Part shown: piece after piece, positions 24,966 through 34,078 of the stretch
Layout: every line of letters begins with the position of its first letter
How positions within the stretch are numbered: position 1 is the stretch's first letter
From: DATEOR01 sp046733475
Lineage (GTDB): Bacteria; Actinomycetota; Thermoleophilia; Gaiellales; Gaiellaceae
DNA length: 64,000 nucleotides
Direction of reading: 5' to 3'
Assembly (NCBI GenBank): GCA_046733475.1
Contig: JBKPPF010000023.1
Coordinates: forward strand, 1-64,000
Translations under genes and position numbers: made by a program
Notes under the pieces: model-generated
What the model saw: the letters and a program-made list of their open reading frames with translations, nothing else
What the model was told of the DNA's origin: nothing
Databases searched by the model: none

Positions 24966-26012
24966 GTGAACGGTAAGCGTAGGTGGTCGTGTCTTGCGCT
25001 CCTGGCTCTGCTGACGGCTGCGGTCGCCATCGCGGCGGCCGGCTGTGGCGGCGGAGACGAGGGCGACACGAGCGGTGCGGCCTCGAGCACGCCGAGCGGG
25101 ACGACCGGTGGCGAGGCCATCTCGGTCGGCCTTGTGACCGACATCGGCGGTCTGAACGACCGCGGCTTCAACTCACTGGCCAACCAGGGGCTCGAGAACG
25201 CCAAGAGCCAGCTGGGCATCCAGGGTGACGTCCTCGAGTCCAAGTCCGATGCCGACTACATCCCGAACCTGTCCGAGTTCGGTCAGAAAGGGACGAGCCT
25301 CATCGTGTCGGTCGGCTTCCTCATGACGGATGCAACCACACAGGCGGCGAAGGCGTTCCCGGACTCGGACTTCGCGATCGTGGACTCGGCATTCGATCCT
25401 GCGATCCCGAACGCACAGGGCCTCCTCTTCAAGGAGCAGGAGGCGGGCTGTCTCGTCGGCGTGGTGGGTGCGCTCACCTCGAAGTCCGGCACGATCACAT
25501 GGGTCGGCGGCCAGAAGATCCCGCCCGTCGATCGCTTCATCGCCGGCTATGAGTACTGCGCCAAGGACGCGAACCCTGACATCAAGGTGTCGGGCTCGTA
25601 CTCCGACGACTTCGTCGACCAGGCGAAGTGCAAGGAGATCGCGCTCGACCAGATCTCCAAGGGCTCCGACGTGGTCTTTCAGGTCGCCGGCGGCTGCGGC
25701 CTCGGCGCGCTGGACGCCGCGAAGCAGGAGGGCGTCTGGGGCATCGGCGTCGACGCCGACCAGTCGTTCCTCGGAGATCACATCCTTACGAGCGCCGTGA
25801 AGCGCGTCGATGTGGCTGTCTTCAAGACGATCGAAGCGGTCCAGAACGGCACCTTCACCGGTGGCGGAGTGACGACGTTCGGCCTCGCGGAGGACGGCGT
25901 CGCGCTCGGCAAGGTGAGCTCGGAAGTGCCGCAGGACGTCCTTGACACCGTCGACGAGTACAAGCAGAAGATCATCGACGGCGACATCGACATCCCGGAT
26001 ACGGTCGACTAG
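24966..26012 (+). CDS. BMP family nucleoside-binding lipoprotein (ABC importer substrate-binding protein)
   Basis: A 348-residue lipoprotein with a signal peptide (basic MNGKRRW, hydrophobic core) and lipobox AAGC, Cys27 being the lipidated residue. A Gly/Ser/Thr linker follows. The mature part is the Bmp/PnrA fold: VGLVTDIGGLNDRGFNSLANQG, VSVGFLMTDAT, GFIAGYEYCA-type strand and VFQVAGGCGLGALDAA. PnrA-like proteins bind purine nucleosides. It is the first gene of an importer operon with ATPase and two permeases, separated from them by a strong hairpin. GTG start with Shine-Dalgarno AGGGAGG. Confidence 0.92.
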   Translation: MNGKRRWSCLALLALLTAAVAIAAAGCGGGDEGDTSGAASSTPSGTTGGEAISVGLVTDIGGLNDRGFNSLANQGLENAKSQLGIQGDVLESKSDADYIPNLSEFGQKGTSLIVSVGFLMTDATTQAAKAFPDSDFAIVDSAFDPAIPNAQGLLFKEQEAGCLVGVVGALTSKSGTITWVGGQKIPPVDRFIAGYEYCAKDANPDIKVSGSYSDDFVDQAKCKEIALDQISKGSDVVFQVAGGCGLGALDAAKQEGVWGIGVDADQSFLGDHILTSAVKRVDVAVFKTIEAVQNGTFTGGGVTTFGLAEDGVALGKVSSEVPQDVLDTVDEYKQKIIDGDIDIPDTVD

Positions 26013-26021
26013 AGCACGTAC

Positions 26022-26050
26022 GTAAGGGGCGGGCTCGTTCCGCCCCTTAC
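26022..26050 (+). terminator. Strong intercistronic hairpin after the BMP lipoprotein gene
   Basis: GTAAGGGGCGG (26022-26032) pairs perfectly with CCGCCCCTTAC (26040-26050) around a 7-nt loop. The following ACTTTCCTCT is pyrimidine-rich but has no true U-run. It likely acts as a partial terminator or as a 3' stabiliser that lets the binding protein be made in excess of the ATPase and permeases. Confidence 0.65.
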
Positions 26051-26063
26051 ACTTTCCTCTCCG

Positions 26064-27590
26064 ATGGCGGAAGCGCCTCTTCTCGAACTCAAGGGGATCA
26101 CCAAGCGCTTCCCGGGAGTGGTGGCCAACGACGGGGTCGACTTCGAACTGCGCAAGGGCGAGGTGCACGCGCTCCTCGGGGAGAACGGCGCCGGCAAGTC
26201 GACGCTCATGAACATCCTCTACGGCCTCTACCACCCCGACGAGGGCGAGTTTCGGCTGAACGGAAGGCCGCTTCGCATCAATTCCCCTCGCGAGGCAATC
26301 GACTCCGGGATCGGCATGGTGCACCAGCACTTCATGCTCATCCCGGTGATGACGGTGGCGGAGAACATCGTCCTCGCCGCAGAACCGACGAAGGGCCCGT
26401 TCATCGACGAGGGTGAGGCGGAGAAGCGCGTCCGAGAGCTCTCCGAGCGGTTCGGCCTCGCCGTCCGTCCCGACGCCCGTGTCGAGTCGATCAGCGTCGG
26501 CATGCAGCAGCGGGTCGAGATCCTGAAGGCGCTCTACCGCGGCGCGGAGATCCTGATCCTCGACGAGCCGACCGCAGTTCTCACGCCGCAGGAGTCGAGC
26601 GAGCTCTTCGAGATCATCGAGTCGCTCAAGGCTGAGGGGCAATCCATCATCTTCATCACCCACAAGCTGAACGAGGTTTTAGAGATCGCGGACCGCATCA
26701 CCGTTCTGCGCCGGGGCAAGACAATCGACACGGTGCCGCGCGAGGGCGCGACCGAGGACGGCCTCGCCCGGCTCATGGTCGGCCGCGAGGTCATCCTCCG
26801 CGTCGACAAAGGGAAGGCCGAGCCCGGCGAGCCGCTTCTCACGGTCGAAGATCTCTACGTGGACGACGAGCGGGGCCTCGAGGCGGTTCGCGGCATCTCG
26901 TTCGACGTGAAGGCAGGCGAGATCGTCGGGATCGCAGGGGTGGACGGCAACGGCCAGTCGGAGCTCATCGACGCGATCACGGGCCTCCGCAGGGCGAAGG
27001 CGGGCCGGATCTCCGTGGGCGAGCGCGACCTGACGCGCGACTCGCCGCGCGAGTGCCTGGACGCAGGCGTCGGCCACATCCCCGAGGACCGCCAGTTGCG
27101 CGGCCTCGTCCTCGATTTCAGCCTGGCGGAGAACATCGCGCTGCACGACTACCGCGAGGAGCCGGACTCGAAGTACGGCTGGCTCTTCCCGGGGCGGCTG
27201 ATCGCGCGCGCCCGCACCTTGCTGAAGGAGTTCGACGTCCGCGGGGGCGGCCCGGAGACGCGTGCGGCGGCGCTCTCGGGCGGCAACCAGCAGAAGGTGA
27301 TCGTCGCGCGCGAGGTCTCCCGCGACCCGAGCGTCCTCGTCGCCGCACAGCCGACCCGGGGTCTCGACGTCGGCGCGATCGAGTTCGTCCACCGCCGGCT
27401 CGTCGAAGAGCGGGACGAGGGACGCGCCATCCTGCTCGTCTCCTTCGAGCTCGACGAGGTGCTGTCGCTCTCCGACCGGATTCTTGTCATCTACGAAGGC
27501 CAGATCGTGGCTGAGTACAGCCCGGACGTCTCCGAGGAGGAGATCGGGCTCGCAATGGTCGGCGGCACGAGAAAGGCGACCGCGGCTTGA
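26064..27590 (+). CDS. Nucleoside ABC transporter ATP-binding protein (two NBDs)
   Basis: A 508-residue protein with two fused nucleotide-binding domains, as in RbsA/YufO. NBD1 has Walker A GENGAGKST (about 41-49), a signature reading SVGMQQR and Walker B ILILDEPTAVLTPQE. NBD2 has the degenerate Walker A GVDGNGQSE and a normal LSGGNQQK signature; its Walker-B-like segment is SVLVAAQPTRGLD. This asymmetry is normal for the carbohydrate/nucleoside importers. It overlaps the first permease gene by TTGA. Confidence 0.93.
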   Translation: MAEAPLLELKGITKRFPGVVANDGVDFELRKGEVHALLGENGAGKSTLMNILYGLYHPDEGEFRLNGRPLRINSPREAIDSGIGMVHQHFMLIPVMTVAENIVLAAEPTKGPFIDEGEAEKRVRELSERFGLAVRPDARVESISVGMQQRVEILKALYRGAEILILDEPTAVLTPQESSELFEIIESLKAEGQSIIFITHKLNEVLEIADRITVLRRGKTIDTVPREGATEDGLARLMVGREVILRVDKGKAEPGEPLLTVEDLYVDDERGLEAVRGISFDVKAGEIVGIAGVDGNGQSELIDAITGLRRAKAGRISVGERDLTRDSPRECLDAGVGHIPEDRQLRGLVLDFSLAENIALHDYREEPDSKYGWLFPGRLIARARTLLKEFDVRGGGPETRAAALSGGNQQKVIVAREVSRDPSVLVAAQPTRGLDVGAIEFVHRRLVEERDEGRAILLVSFELDEVLSLSDRILVIYEGQIVAEYSPDVSEEEIGLAMVGGTRKATAA

Positions 27591-28783
27591 GCGAGGGCGG
27601 AGGCACCGACTCCGGCTACGAGATCGTCAGCCGCTGGTACTCGGGTTTCGGAGGGTTCTTCACGGCGCTCGCGGCGGCCGTCCTCGCGTTCTTCGTCGGC
27701 GGGCTCGTCGTTGTGGCGACCGGACACGACCCCTTCGCCGCCTACAAGGCGATCTTCTCCGGCACCGGACTCAGCTGGTTCTTCCCCTGGGTGCAGGGGG
27801 ACGAGCGCTTCAGCGCCGCGCTCGACCTCCAGCAGACGCTCATCATCACGGCGCCGCTTGTTCTCACGGCGCTGGCCGTCGCGTTCGCGTTCCGCTGCGG
27901 GATGTTCAACATCGGCGGTCAGGGCCAGTACTTCGTCGGCCTCCTGACCGCGCTCTACCTCGGTCACGTCTTCGTCGGCATGCCTCGCCCGCTGCACGTC
28001 CTCATCTGCTGTGTCGGAGCGATCCTCGCCGGCGCCGTCTGGGCGGGCATCGCCGGCTTCCTCAAGGCCGCCGTCGGAGCCCACGAGGTCATCTCGACCA
28101 TCATGCTCAACTGGATCGCGCTCTGGGTCGGCAAGTACCTCGTCGAGCTCGGCGGCTGGATGCAGGGGAACGAGCCGGACGTGCCGAGGTCCTACGACGT
28201 CGCCGACTCGGCCAAGATCTGGCCGATCTGGGGCGCGCTGCAGCCGCTCCACGCGGGGATCTTCATCGCGCTCTTTGCGCTCGTCGTCTACCACTTCCTC
28301 CTCAACAGGACGACGCTCGGCTACGAGGTGCGCGCGGTGGGCTTCAACCCGGAGGCCGCGCGCTACGGCGGCATCAACGTCTCGAAGAACTACATCCTCG
28401 CCATGGGGATCGCGGGCGCCTTCGCGGGCCTCGGGGGCGCGGTTGACATCCTCGGGTGGAAGTTCCACCAGGCGATCAACGACTACGACGTCAGCGCCGT
28501 CGGCTTCATCGGGATCGCCGTCGCGCTCCTCGGACGGAACAAGGCGGTCGGGATCCTCTTCGCCGCGGTCCTCTTCGGAGCGTTGCAGGTCGGCACGTCG
28601 CCTAGACAGCTCTCGGGCACAGATTTTCCGCCCGAGCTCGCGACGAACCTCTCGACGATGATCCAGGCGCTGATCATCCTCTTCGTGGGCGCCGAGCTCC
28701 TGATCATCTACGCGTGGAACGCACGGAAGAAGGTCGGGATCGGGCGTGGCGCGCCGCCGAGGGTGAAAGCGCAGGAGCTCTGA
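27587..28783 (+). CDS. Nucleoside ABC transporter permease (BPD_transp_2), subunit 1
   Basis: A 398-residue membrane protein with about ten helices in the branched-chain amino-acid/nucleoside permease fold. FRCGMFNIGGQGQYFVG and the AHEVISTIMLNWIAL segment are typical of YufP/RbsC-like nucleoside permeases. It starts with a TTG overlapping the ATPase stop and lies 7 nt before the second permease. It should form a heterodimer with the next gene product. Confidence 0.9.
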   Translation: MSEGGGTDSGYEIVSRWYSGFGGFFTALAAAVLAFFVGGLVVVATGHDPFAAYKAIFSGTGLSWFFPWVQGDERFSAALDLQQTLIITAPLVLTALAVAFAFRCGMFNIGGQGQYFVGLLTALYLGHVFVGMPRPLHVLICCVGAILAGAVWAGIAGFLKAAVGAHEVISTIMLNWIALWVGKYLVELGGWMQGNEPDVPRSYDVADSAKIWPIWGALQPLHAGIFIALFALVVYHFLLNRTTLGYEVRAVGFNPEAARYGGINVSKNYILAMGIAGAFAGLGGAVDILGWKFHQAINDYDVSAVGFIGIAVALLGRNKAVGILFAAVLFGALQVGTSPRQLSGTDFPPELATNLSTMIQALIILFVGAELLIIYAWNARKKVGIGRGAPPRVKAQEL

Positions 28784-28790
28784 TCGCCTG

Positions 28791-29999
28791 ATGTCGGTCG
28801 CGGCAGCCATTCAGGACCGCAGCTGGCTCCGCCGGCTCGCCGAGACGAGCTCGATCGCCTGGTACGGCATCGGGCTCGGCCTGCTCGCGTTCTGGCTCGC
28901 GCTGCCGCCGTGGGACTTCCGCTTCGAGGGTGGGCCGATCGCTGCCGGGATCGCCGGCCTCGCCGCCGGCCTCTGGGCGGTCTCGCGGGACGAGAAGCGG
29001 CTCGGGTGGTGGGCGGTCGCGGTCGCGATCGGGGGCACCGCTGCTGCGCTGTGGGCCCAGACGAAGGACACCGACTCACTCGACGCGGTCGTGAACGCGG
29101 GTCTCTTCTCCGCGACGATCCGTTTCGCCACACCGCTCGCGTTCGCCGCAATGGGCGGGATCTTCTGCGAGCGCTCGGGCGTCATCAACGTCGGCCTCGA
29201 GGGGATGATGCTCTCCGGCGCCTTCTTCGGGATCTGGGCCGCGGCCTGGAGCGGCTCGTGGGTGGTCGGAATCATCATGGCCATGGTCTTCGGCGGGGCA
29301 CTCGCGCTCATTCACGCGTTCTTCTCCATCCACCTGCGCGCCGACCAGATCGTCAGCGGGTTTGCCATCAACTTCCTCGCTTTGGGGCTCACCGGCTACC
29401 TCTTCCGGTACATCTACGGGACAGAGGGAACGCCCTCGGACGTGGCGCGGATCCCGACCGTGACCGTCCCCGGCCTCGACAGGATCCCGTTCATCGGTGA
29501 CGTCATCGGCTCCATGAGCCTGATGATCTGGTTGATGCTCGTCCTGCTCATCGCCACGTGGGTCGTGCTCTTCAAGACGCCGATCGGCTTGCGGATCCGC
29601 TCGGTGGGAGAGCATCCCAAGGCCGCAGACACCGTCGGGATCTCGGTGTACGGGATCCGCTACGCGTGCGTCGTCGTCTCGGGGATGCTCGCCGCTCTCG
29701 GCGGCGCATACCTCTCGATCGGGTTCGTCGGCTCCTTCAACGAGAACATGACGGCCGGCCGTGGCTACATCGCGCTCGCCGCGGTCATCTTCGGCAAGTG
29801 GAGGCCGTTCCCGGCCTTCGCCGCGTGCCTCCTCTTCGGCTTCTCAGAAGGCCTCGCCCAGCGCCTGCAGAACGAGGCGGGCATCTCGTCCAACCTCCTG
29901 CACACCCTCCCGTACATCCTCACGCTGATCGCGCTGGTCGGCGTGGTCGGCCGCTCCCGCGGCCCGGCCGCGGCCGGTCGCCCGTACGTCAAGCAGTGA
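28791..29999 (+). CDS. Nucleoside ABC transporter permease (BPD_transp_2), subunit 2
   Basis: A 402-residue membrane protein, partner of the preceding permease (YufQ-like). FAAMGGIFCERSGVINVGLEGMMLSGAF and RADQIVSGFAINFLALGLTGYLFR are characteristic of the second permease of nucleoside importers. It has an extra N-terminal hydrophobic region (about 1-90) with two or three helices before the core fold, longer than typical YufQ (about 320 aa). The stop overlaps the next small gene (GTGA). Confidence 0.9.
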   Translation: MSVAAAIQDRSWLRRLAETSSIAWYGIGLGLLAFWLALPPWDFRFEGGPIAAGIAGLAAGLWAVSRDEKRLGWWAVAVAIGGTAAALWAQTKDTDSLDAVVNAGLFSATIRFATPLAFAAMGGIFCERSGVINVGLEGMMLSGAFFGIWAAAWSGSWVVGIIMAMVFGGALALIHAFFSIHLRADQIVSGFAINFLALGLTGYLFRYIYGTEGTPSDVARIPTVTVPGLDRIPFIGDVIGSMSLMIWLMLVLLIATWVVLFKTPIGLRIRSVGEHPKAADTVGISVYGIRYACVVVSGMLAALGGAYLSIGFVGSFNENMTAGRGYIALAAVIFGKWRPFPAFAACLLFGFSEGLAQRLQNEAGISSNLLHTLPYILTLIALVGVVGRSRGPAAAGRPYVKQ

Positions 30000-30325
30000 G
30001 CCGAAACCCGAAGGCGGTGTGGGCGTTGCTGATGGCCCTCGCGGCGCTCGCGGTGCTCGGAGGCGGGCTGGCGGCCGCGCACTACTCCGGCGCTGTCGGC
30101 CTCTACCAGGCGATCCCCGCCGTCCCGGTCGGCTTCCTGCTGGCGTTCTTCTCGGTCCGGACGGCCCGCCGCGCCCGGCTCGAGCACGATCGCTCGCTCG
30201 GGCGCATCGGAGGCCGAGGCCTCGCCACCGCAGCCCGCATCCTGGGCGGCTTTGCGCTCCTGCTCGCGATCACGGGCGCACTCGCGCTCGGCGTGTTCGC
30301 CGTGCTCACGCTGGCTTCGCAGTAG
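29996..30325 (+). CDS. Small membrane protein of unknown function
   Basis: A 109-residue protein with three hydrophobic segments (about 8-30, 35-55 and 83-107) and a basic loop (RTARRARLEHDRSLGR). No known motif. The GTG start overlaps the permease stop (GTGA), so it is the last gene of the importer operon or the first link to the RodZ-like gene. Similar small membrane proteins precede RodZ-like genes in other Actinobacteria, as far as I recall; function is unknown. Confidence 0.7.
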   Translation: MSRNPKAVWALLMALAALAVLGGGLAAAHYSGAVGLYQAIPAVPVGFLLAFFSVRTARRARLEHDRSLGRIGGRGLATAARILGGFALLLAITGALALGVFAVLTLASQ

Positions 30326-30360
30326 GACGACATGCCCCGGGCGCTACAATCACGGTTCTC

Positions 30361-31110
30361 GTGTTCGAGATCGGCAACAGCCTGCGTGAAGCTCGGCTGC
30401 GCCAAGGTTATGAGCTCCCCCGGGTGGAAGCGGACACCAAGATCCGCGCGAAGTACCTGCGGGCGCTCGAGGAAGAGCGCTTCGAGATCCTGCCCGGCGA
30501 GACATACGTCAAGGGCTTTCTGCGCACGTACGCGGAGTACCTGGGCCTCGACGGCCAGCTCTACGTGGACGAGTTCAACTCGCGCTTCACGAGGGAGGAG
30601 GAGCCGCTTGCGCCTCCCAGGCCGACGAAACAGCCCGCCCGCTCGCGCGCGGTGGAGTCCAACTTCGTCATCGTCGCCCTGGCGGGAATCATCGCCGTGA
30701 CGATCCTCGTCGTGGTGGCGTGGAAGTTCGGCTCCACGGGCCCGGAGACCTCCACGGGAATCCCGCCGGCCGTCAACTCGCCCACGGGCTCGACGGGCGC
30801 ATCGACCCAGCAGCAACCCGTGAAGGCTCCGGCGAGCAAGAAGAAGACAAAACTCGTCCTCTACGCCGATGGTGGCGACTGCTGGCTCCGCGTGCGCTCG
30901 AAGTCGGCGACGGGCAAGCTCCTCTACGAAGGCACGCTGCAGGCCGGGCAGACCCAGCGGTTCGTGGACGACAAGCGCATCTGGCTCCAGCTAGGGGCAC
31001 CCGCCTACCTGAAGGGCACCGTGAACGGCGAGCGGATCCGCAACATGCCAAACGGCCCCGCGATCGCGGTCGTCAAGCGCGACGGTCTTCAAGTCGTCTC
31101 GATCGCGTAG
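30361..31110 (+). CDS. RodZ-like helix-turn-helix membrane protein
   Basis: A 249-residue protein with an N-terminal Cro/C1-type HTH_25 domain (IGNSLREARLRQGYELPRVE to about 75, including FEILPGETYVKGFLRTYAEYLG). An acidic/Pro linker, one membrane helix (about 103-122) and a Thr/Ser/Pro-rich linker follow, then a C-terminal DUF4115 beta domain (about 160-249, GGDCWLRVRSKSATG). RodZ links the MreB/Rod system or cell shape to the envelope. No mreB lies in the window. GTG at 30361 follows TACAAT by 10 nt. The gene abuts cinA. Confidence 0.85.
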   Translation: MFEIGNSLREARLRQGYELPRVEADTKIRAKYLRALEEERFEILPGETYVKGFLRTYAEYLGLDGQLYVDEFNSRFTREEEPLAPPRPTKQPARSRAVESNFVIVALAGIIAVTILVVVAWKFGSTGPETSTGIPPAVNSPTGSTGASTQQQPVKAPASKKKTKLVLYADGGDCWLRVRSKSATGKLLYEGTLQAGQTQRFVDDKRIWLQLGAPAYLKGTVNGERIRNMPNGPAIAVVKRDGLQVVSIA

Positions 31111-32400
31111 TTGGCTCCTCCGCGGGCCGTCGTCGTCGTCACGGGAAGCGAGCTCGTCCGCGGCGACCGTCGCGACCTCAACGGCCCGTTCCTCGCGCAG
31201 GAGCTGACGCGCCTCGGGCTCGAGCCCGACCGCGTCGTGGTCGTGGGCGACCGGCCCGAGGAGCTCGCCGCAACGCTTGCGGACGGCCTCCAGGCGGATC
31301 TCTGCGTGGTATCCGGCGGGCTGGGGCCCACCCACGACGACCGCACGGTCGAGCTCCTGGCGGCCTCCACCGGACGCGCGCTCTCACTCGACGAGGGACT
31401 CGCCGCGGAGATCGAGGCGTTTTCCCGCGGTGTCGCCGAGCGCCTCAAGCGCCCATTCGGCGACTTCCTGACCGGCATCCGCAAGCAGGCGTCCCTCCCG
31501 GAGGGCGGCGTCTCGCTGGGTCTTGCCGGGACCGCGCCGGCGATTCTCCTCGAACACGACGGAGGACGTCTGGCGATCGCGCTTCCCGGCCCGCCGGCCG
31601 AGCTCAGGCGGCTCTGGCCGAACGCCCTCGCACATCCGGCCGTCCGCGCGCTCCTACGGAGGACGGAGGCGCCGGCGCGCCGCTCGCTGCGCTTCTTCGG
31701 GCCCACCGAATCCGCCGTCGCGCGCGTGCTCGACGAAAACGGGGGTGAGGAAGAGGGCTTCGAGGCGACCGTCTGCGCGCGGGATCTCGAGATCCACATC
31801 GACCTCGTGGTGCGTCCCGGCGGCGAGTCCACCGCGGCAAAGCTGACGGAGGCGCTGGTCGCCGCCTTCAGAGGTGACCTGTTCGCCCGAGACGACGAAC
31901 GGCCGGTCGAAGAGATCGTCCTCGACCTCTGCCGCCGGCAGGGTCTCACCCTGGCCGCGGCCGAGTCGTGCACGGGTGGCCTGATCGGCGCGCGGCTGAC
32001 CGACGTCGCCGGGGCGAGTGACGTTTTCCTGGGCGGCGTGATCGCCTATTCCAACGAGGTCAAGGAGAAACAGCTCGGCGTCCCCGGTGATCTCCTCGGG
32101 GCCCACGGGGCGGTGTCGGCGGAGGTGGGCGCGGCGATGGCCGCCGGCGCGCGCACGGCCCTCGGGGCGGACCTCGCAATCGCGGACACGGGCATCGCGG
32201 GACCGGGCGGAGGAACGCCGGAGAAGCCCGTCGGCCTCGTCTTTCTCGCCGTGGACGGCCCCGGAGGAGCGCACACGACGCGCCTGCAGCTGCCTGGAGA
32301 CCGGGAGACCGTCCGAGCGCGGGCGACCGCGCTGGCTCTGCACACATTGCGGCGGGAGTTGTCGCGCTCCGACACGAAGAGGTCAGAGGACGGGCGCTAG
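31111..32400 (+). CDS. cinA: CinA family protein (competence/damage-inducible; nicotinamide-nucleotide amidase)
   Basis: A 429-residue two-domain protein. Residues 1-165 are the MoCF/COG1058 domain (VVVTGSELVRGDRRDLNGPFL and VSGGLGPTHDDRTVELLA), an ADP-ribose pyrophosphatase in characterised members. Residues about 270-420 are the CinA C-terminal domain (LAAAESCTGGLIGARLTDVAG), which deamidates nicotinamide mononucleotide. TTG start right after the RodZ-like stop. The order cinA-thpR-recA is common in Gram-positive bacteria. Confidence 0.93.
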   Translation: MAPPRAVVVVTGSELVRGDRRDLNGPFLAQELTRLGLEPDRVVVVGDRPEELAATLADGLQADLCVVSGGLGPTHDDRTVELLAASTGRALSLDEGLAAEIEAFSRGVAERLKRPFGDFLTGIRKQASLPEGGVSLGLAGTAPAILLEHDGGRLAIALPGPPAELRRLWPNALAHPAVRALLRRTEAPARRSLRFFGPTESAVARVLDENGGEEEGFEATVCARDLEIHIDLVVRPGGESTAAKLTEALVAAFRGDLFARDDERPVEEIVLDLCRRQGLTLAAAESCTGGLIGARLTDVAGASDVFLGGVIAYSNEVKEKQLGVPGDLLGAHGAVSAEVGAAMAAGARTALGADLAIADTGIAGPGGGTPEKPVGLVFLAVDGPGGAHTTRLQLPGDRETVRARATALALHTLRRELSRSDTKRSEDGR

Positions 32401-32401
32401 G

Positions 32402-32944
32402 GTGGAAGGCGATGAGCGACTCCGGCTCTTCTGCGCCCTGCTTCTGCCACCCCCTGCGGTGGACGCTCTCGTCGCGTGGCAGACGGCGGAGCTCGTCCCG
32501 CGCGGCGAAAAGGTGCGCGCTGTCTCCCCGGAGAACCTTCACGTCACGCTCGCGTTTCTCGGCGCGACGCCGGCGGCTCGAGCGGGGGAGGTGGCCGAGG
32601 CCCTGCGGCAGGCGTGTACGGACCGCGAGCGCCCGTTGTTCGCCGTCGACCGCTACCGCGAGACGAGGAGCGTGGCGATGATCGCGCTCACGGACGTAGG
32701 AGGCCGCGGAGAGGGCATCGCGGAGTCGCTCTTCGCCGCCCTCGAAGAACGTGACCTTTACCGGCGGGAAGAGCGCCGCTGGCTGCCGCACGTCACGGTC
32801 GCGCGCTTTCGCGACCGCCCGCGGCTCGGCCCGTCGCTTCCCGAGCTCGAGGTCGCTCCGTCCGACGCGGCCGTGATGATTTCCTGTCTGCGTCCGGGCG
32901 GCGCGCAGTATGAAATCTTCGAATCGGTGTCGTTAGGAGGTTGA
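32402..32944 (+). CDS. thpR: RNA 2',3'-cyclic phosphodiesterase (2H family)
   Basis: A 180-residue 2H phosphoesterase with both catalytic motifs: HVTLAFLG in the N-terminal half and HVTVARF in the C-terminal half. The family hydrolyses 2',3'-cyclic phosphate RNA ends and shows RNA-ligase-like activity in vitro. RLRLFCALLLPPPAVDALVAW is the usual N-terminus. The GTG at 32402 starts immediately after the cinA stop. The end of the gene contains the recA Shine-Dalgarno. Confidence 0.9.
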   Translation: MEGDERLRLFCALLLPPPAVDALVAWQTAELVPRGEKVRAVSPENLHVTLAFLGATPAARAGEVAEALRQACTDRERPLFAVDRYRETRSVAMIALTDVGGRGEGIAESLFAALEERDLYRREERRWLPHVTVARFRDRPRLGPSLPELEVAPSDAAVMISCLRPGGAQYEIFESVSLGG

Positions 32945-32949
32945 ACGCC

Positions 32950-34044
32950 TTGGAGCGTGAGCAAGCACTCGACGCCGCTCTGAGTCAGATCGAGCGGCAG
33001 TACGGCAAAGGCACGGTAATGAAGATGGGCGATCAGGCCCAGGTTGCAATCCCCTCGATCTCGACCGGGTCGCTCTCGCTCGACGTCGCGCTCGGGGTGG
33101 GCGGGCTGCCTCGCGGCCGCATCGTCGAGATCTTCGGCCCGGAGTCCTCGGGAAAGACTACGCTGGTCTACCACGTCATCGCCGAGGCCCAGCGACGCGG
33201 CGGAATCTGCGCCTTCATCGACGCCGAGCACGCGATGGACCCGGCTTACGCCAGACGTATCGGCGTGAACATCGACGATCTCCTCGTCTCGCAGCCCGAC
33301 AACGGCGAGCAGGCGCTCGAGATCGCCGAGCTCCTCATCCGCAGCGGAGCGGTCGACGTCGTCGCGGTCGACTCGGTCGCCGCGCTGACGCCGAAGGCCG
33401 AGATCGAAGGCGAGATGGGGGACAGCCACGTCGGCCTGCAGGCGCGCCTCATGAGCCAGGCGCTCCGAAAGCTCGCCGGCACGCTGAACCGCACCGGCAC
33501 CGTGGCTCTCTTCACGAACCAGCTGCGGGAAAAGATCGGCGTCATGTTCGGCAATCCCGAGACGACACCGGGCGGCCGCGCGCTGAAGTTCTACTCCACG
33601 GTCCGGCTCGACATCCGGCGCATCGAGACCCTCAAGGAGGGTGTCGAGGCGATCGGCAACCGCGTCCGCGTCAAGGTCGTGAAGAACAAGGTCGCGCCGC
33701 CGTTCAAGCAGGCGGAGTTCGACATCATCTACGGCGACGGCATCTCCTGGGAGGGGACGGTCCTCGAGGTCGGCCTCGAGAAGAAGCTCGTGCAGAAATC
33801 GGGCTCGTACTTCAGCTACGGAGACGAGCGCCTCGGGCAAGGACGGCAGAACGCGACAGCCTTCCTGCGCGAACATCCCGACGTCGCCGAGCAGATCCTT
33901 CGCGCTCTGCAAACGGAGCTCGGCCCTGACGCGGTCGTCTCGTCACGGCTCCTGCCGATCAGCGACGACGCGAGCACGCCGTCGAAGGCGGACGCGGAGG
34001 CCGAGGCGGCTGAGCAGGCCGCGGACGAGGTCGCAGCCGCCTAG
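32950..34044 (+). CDS. recA: Recombinase RecA
   Basis: A 364-residue recombinase for homologous recombination and SOS induction. Walker A is GPESSGKT (63-70), Walker B is VDVVAVDSVAALTP, and loop L2 has FTNQLREKIGVMFGNPETTPGG. The C-terminal acidic tail is Ala/Glu-rich. The TTG at 32950 is preferred: AGGAGG (32935-32940) lies 9 nt upstream, whereas the earlier TTG at 32941 would have no spacing. recX follows after 34 nt. No GAAC-N4-GTTC LexA box was seen nearby. Confidence 0.97.
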   Translation: MEREQALDAALSQIERQYGKGTVMKMGDQAQVAIPSISTGSLSLDVALGVGGLPRGRIVEIFGPESSGKTTLVYHVIAEAQRRGGICAFIDAEHAMDPAYARRIGVNIDDLLVSQPDNGEQALEIAELLIRSGAVDVVAVDSVAALTPKAEIEGEMGDSHVGLQARLMSQALRKLAGTLNRTGTVALFTNQLREKIGVMFGNPETTPGGRALKFYSTVRLDIRRIETLKEGVEAIGNRVRVKVVKNKVAPPFKQAEFDIIYGDGISWEGTVLEVGLEKKLVQKSGSYFSYGDERLGQGRQNATAFLREHPDVAEQILRALQTELGPDAVVSSRLLPISDDASTPSKADAEAEAAEQAADEVAAA

Positions 34045-34078
34045 GATCACCGCGCTTCGCCGGGCAGGTCCCGGGCGT

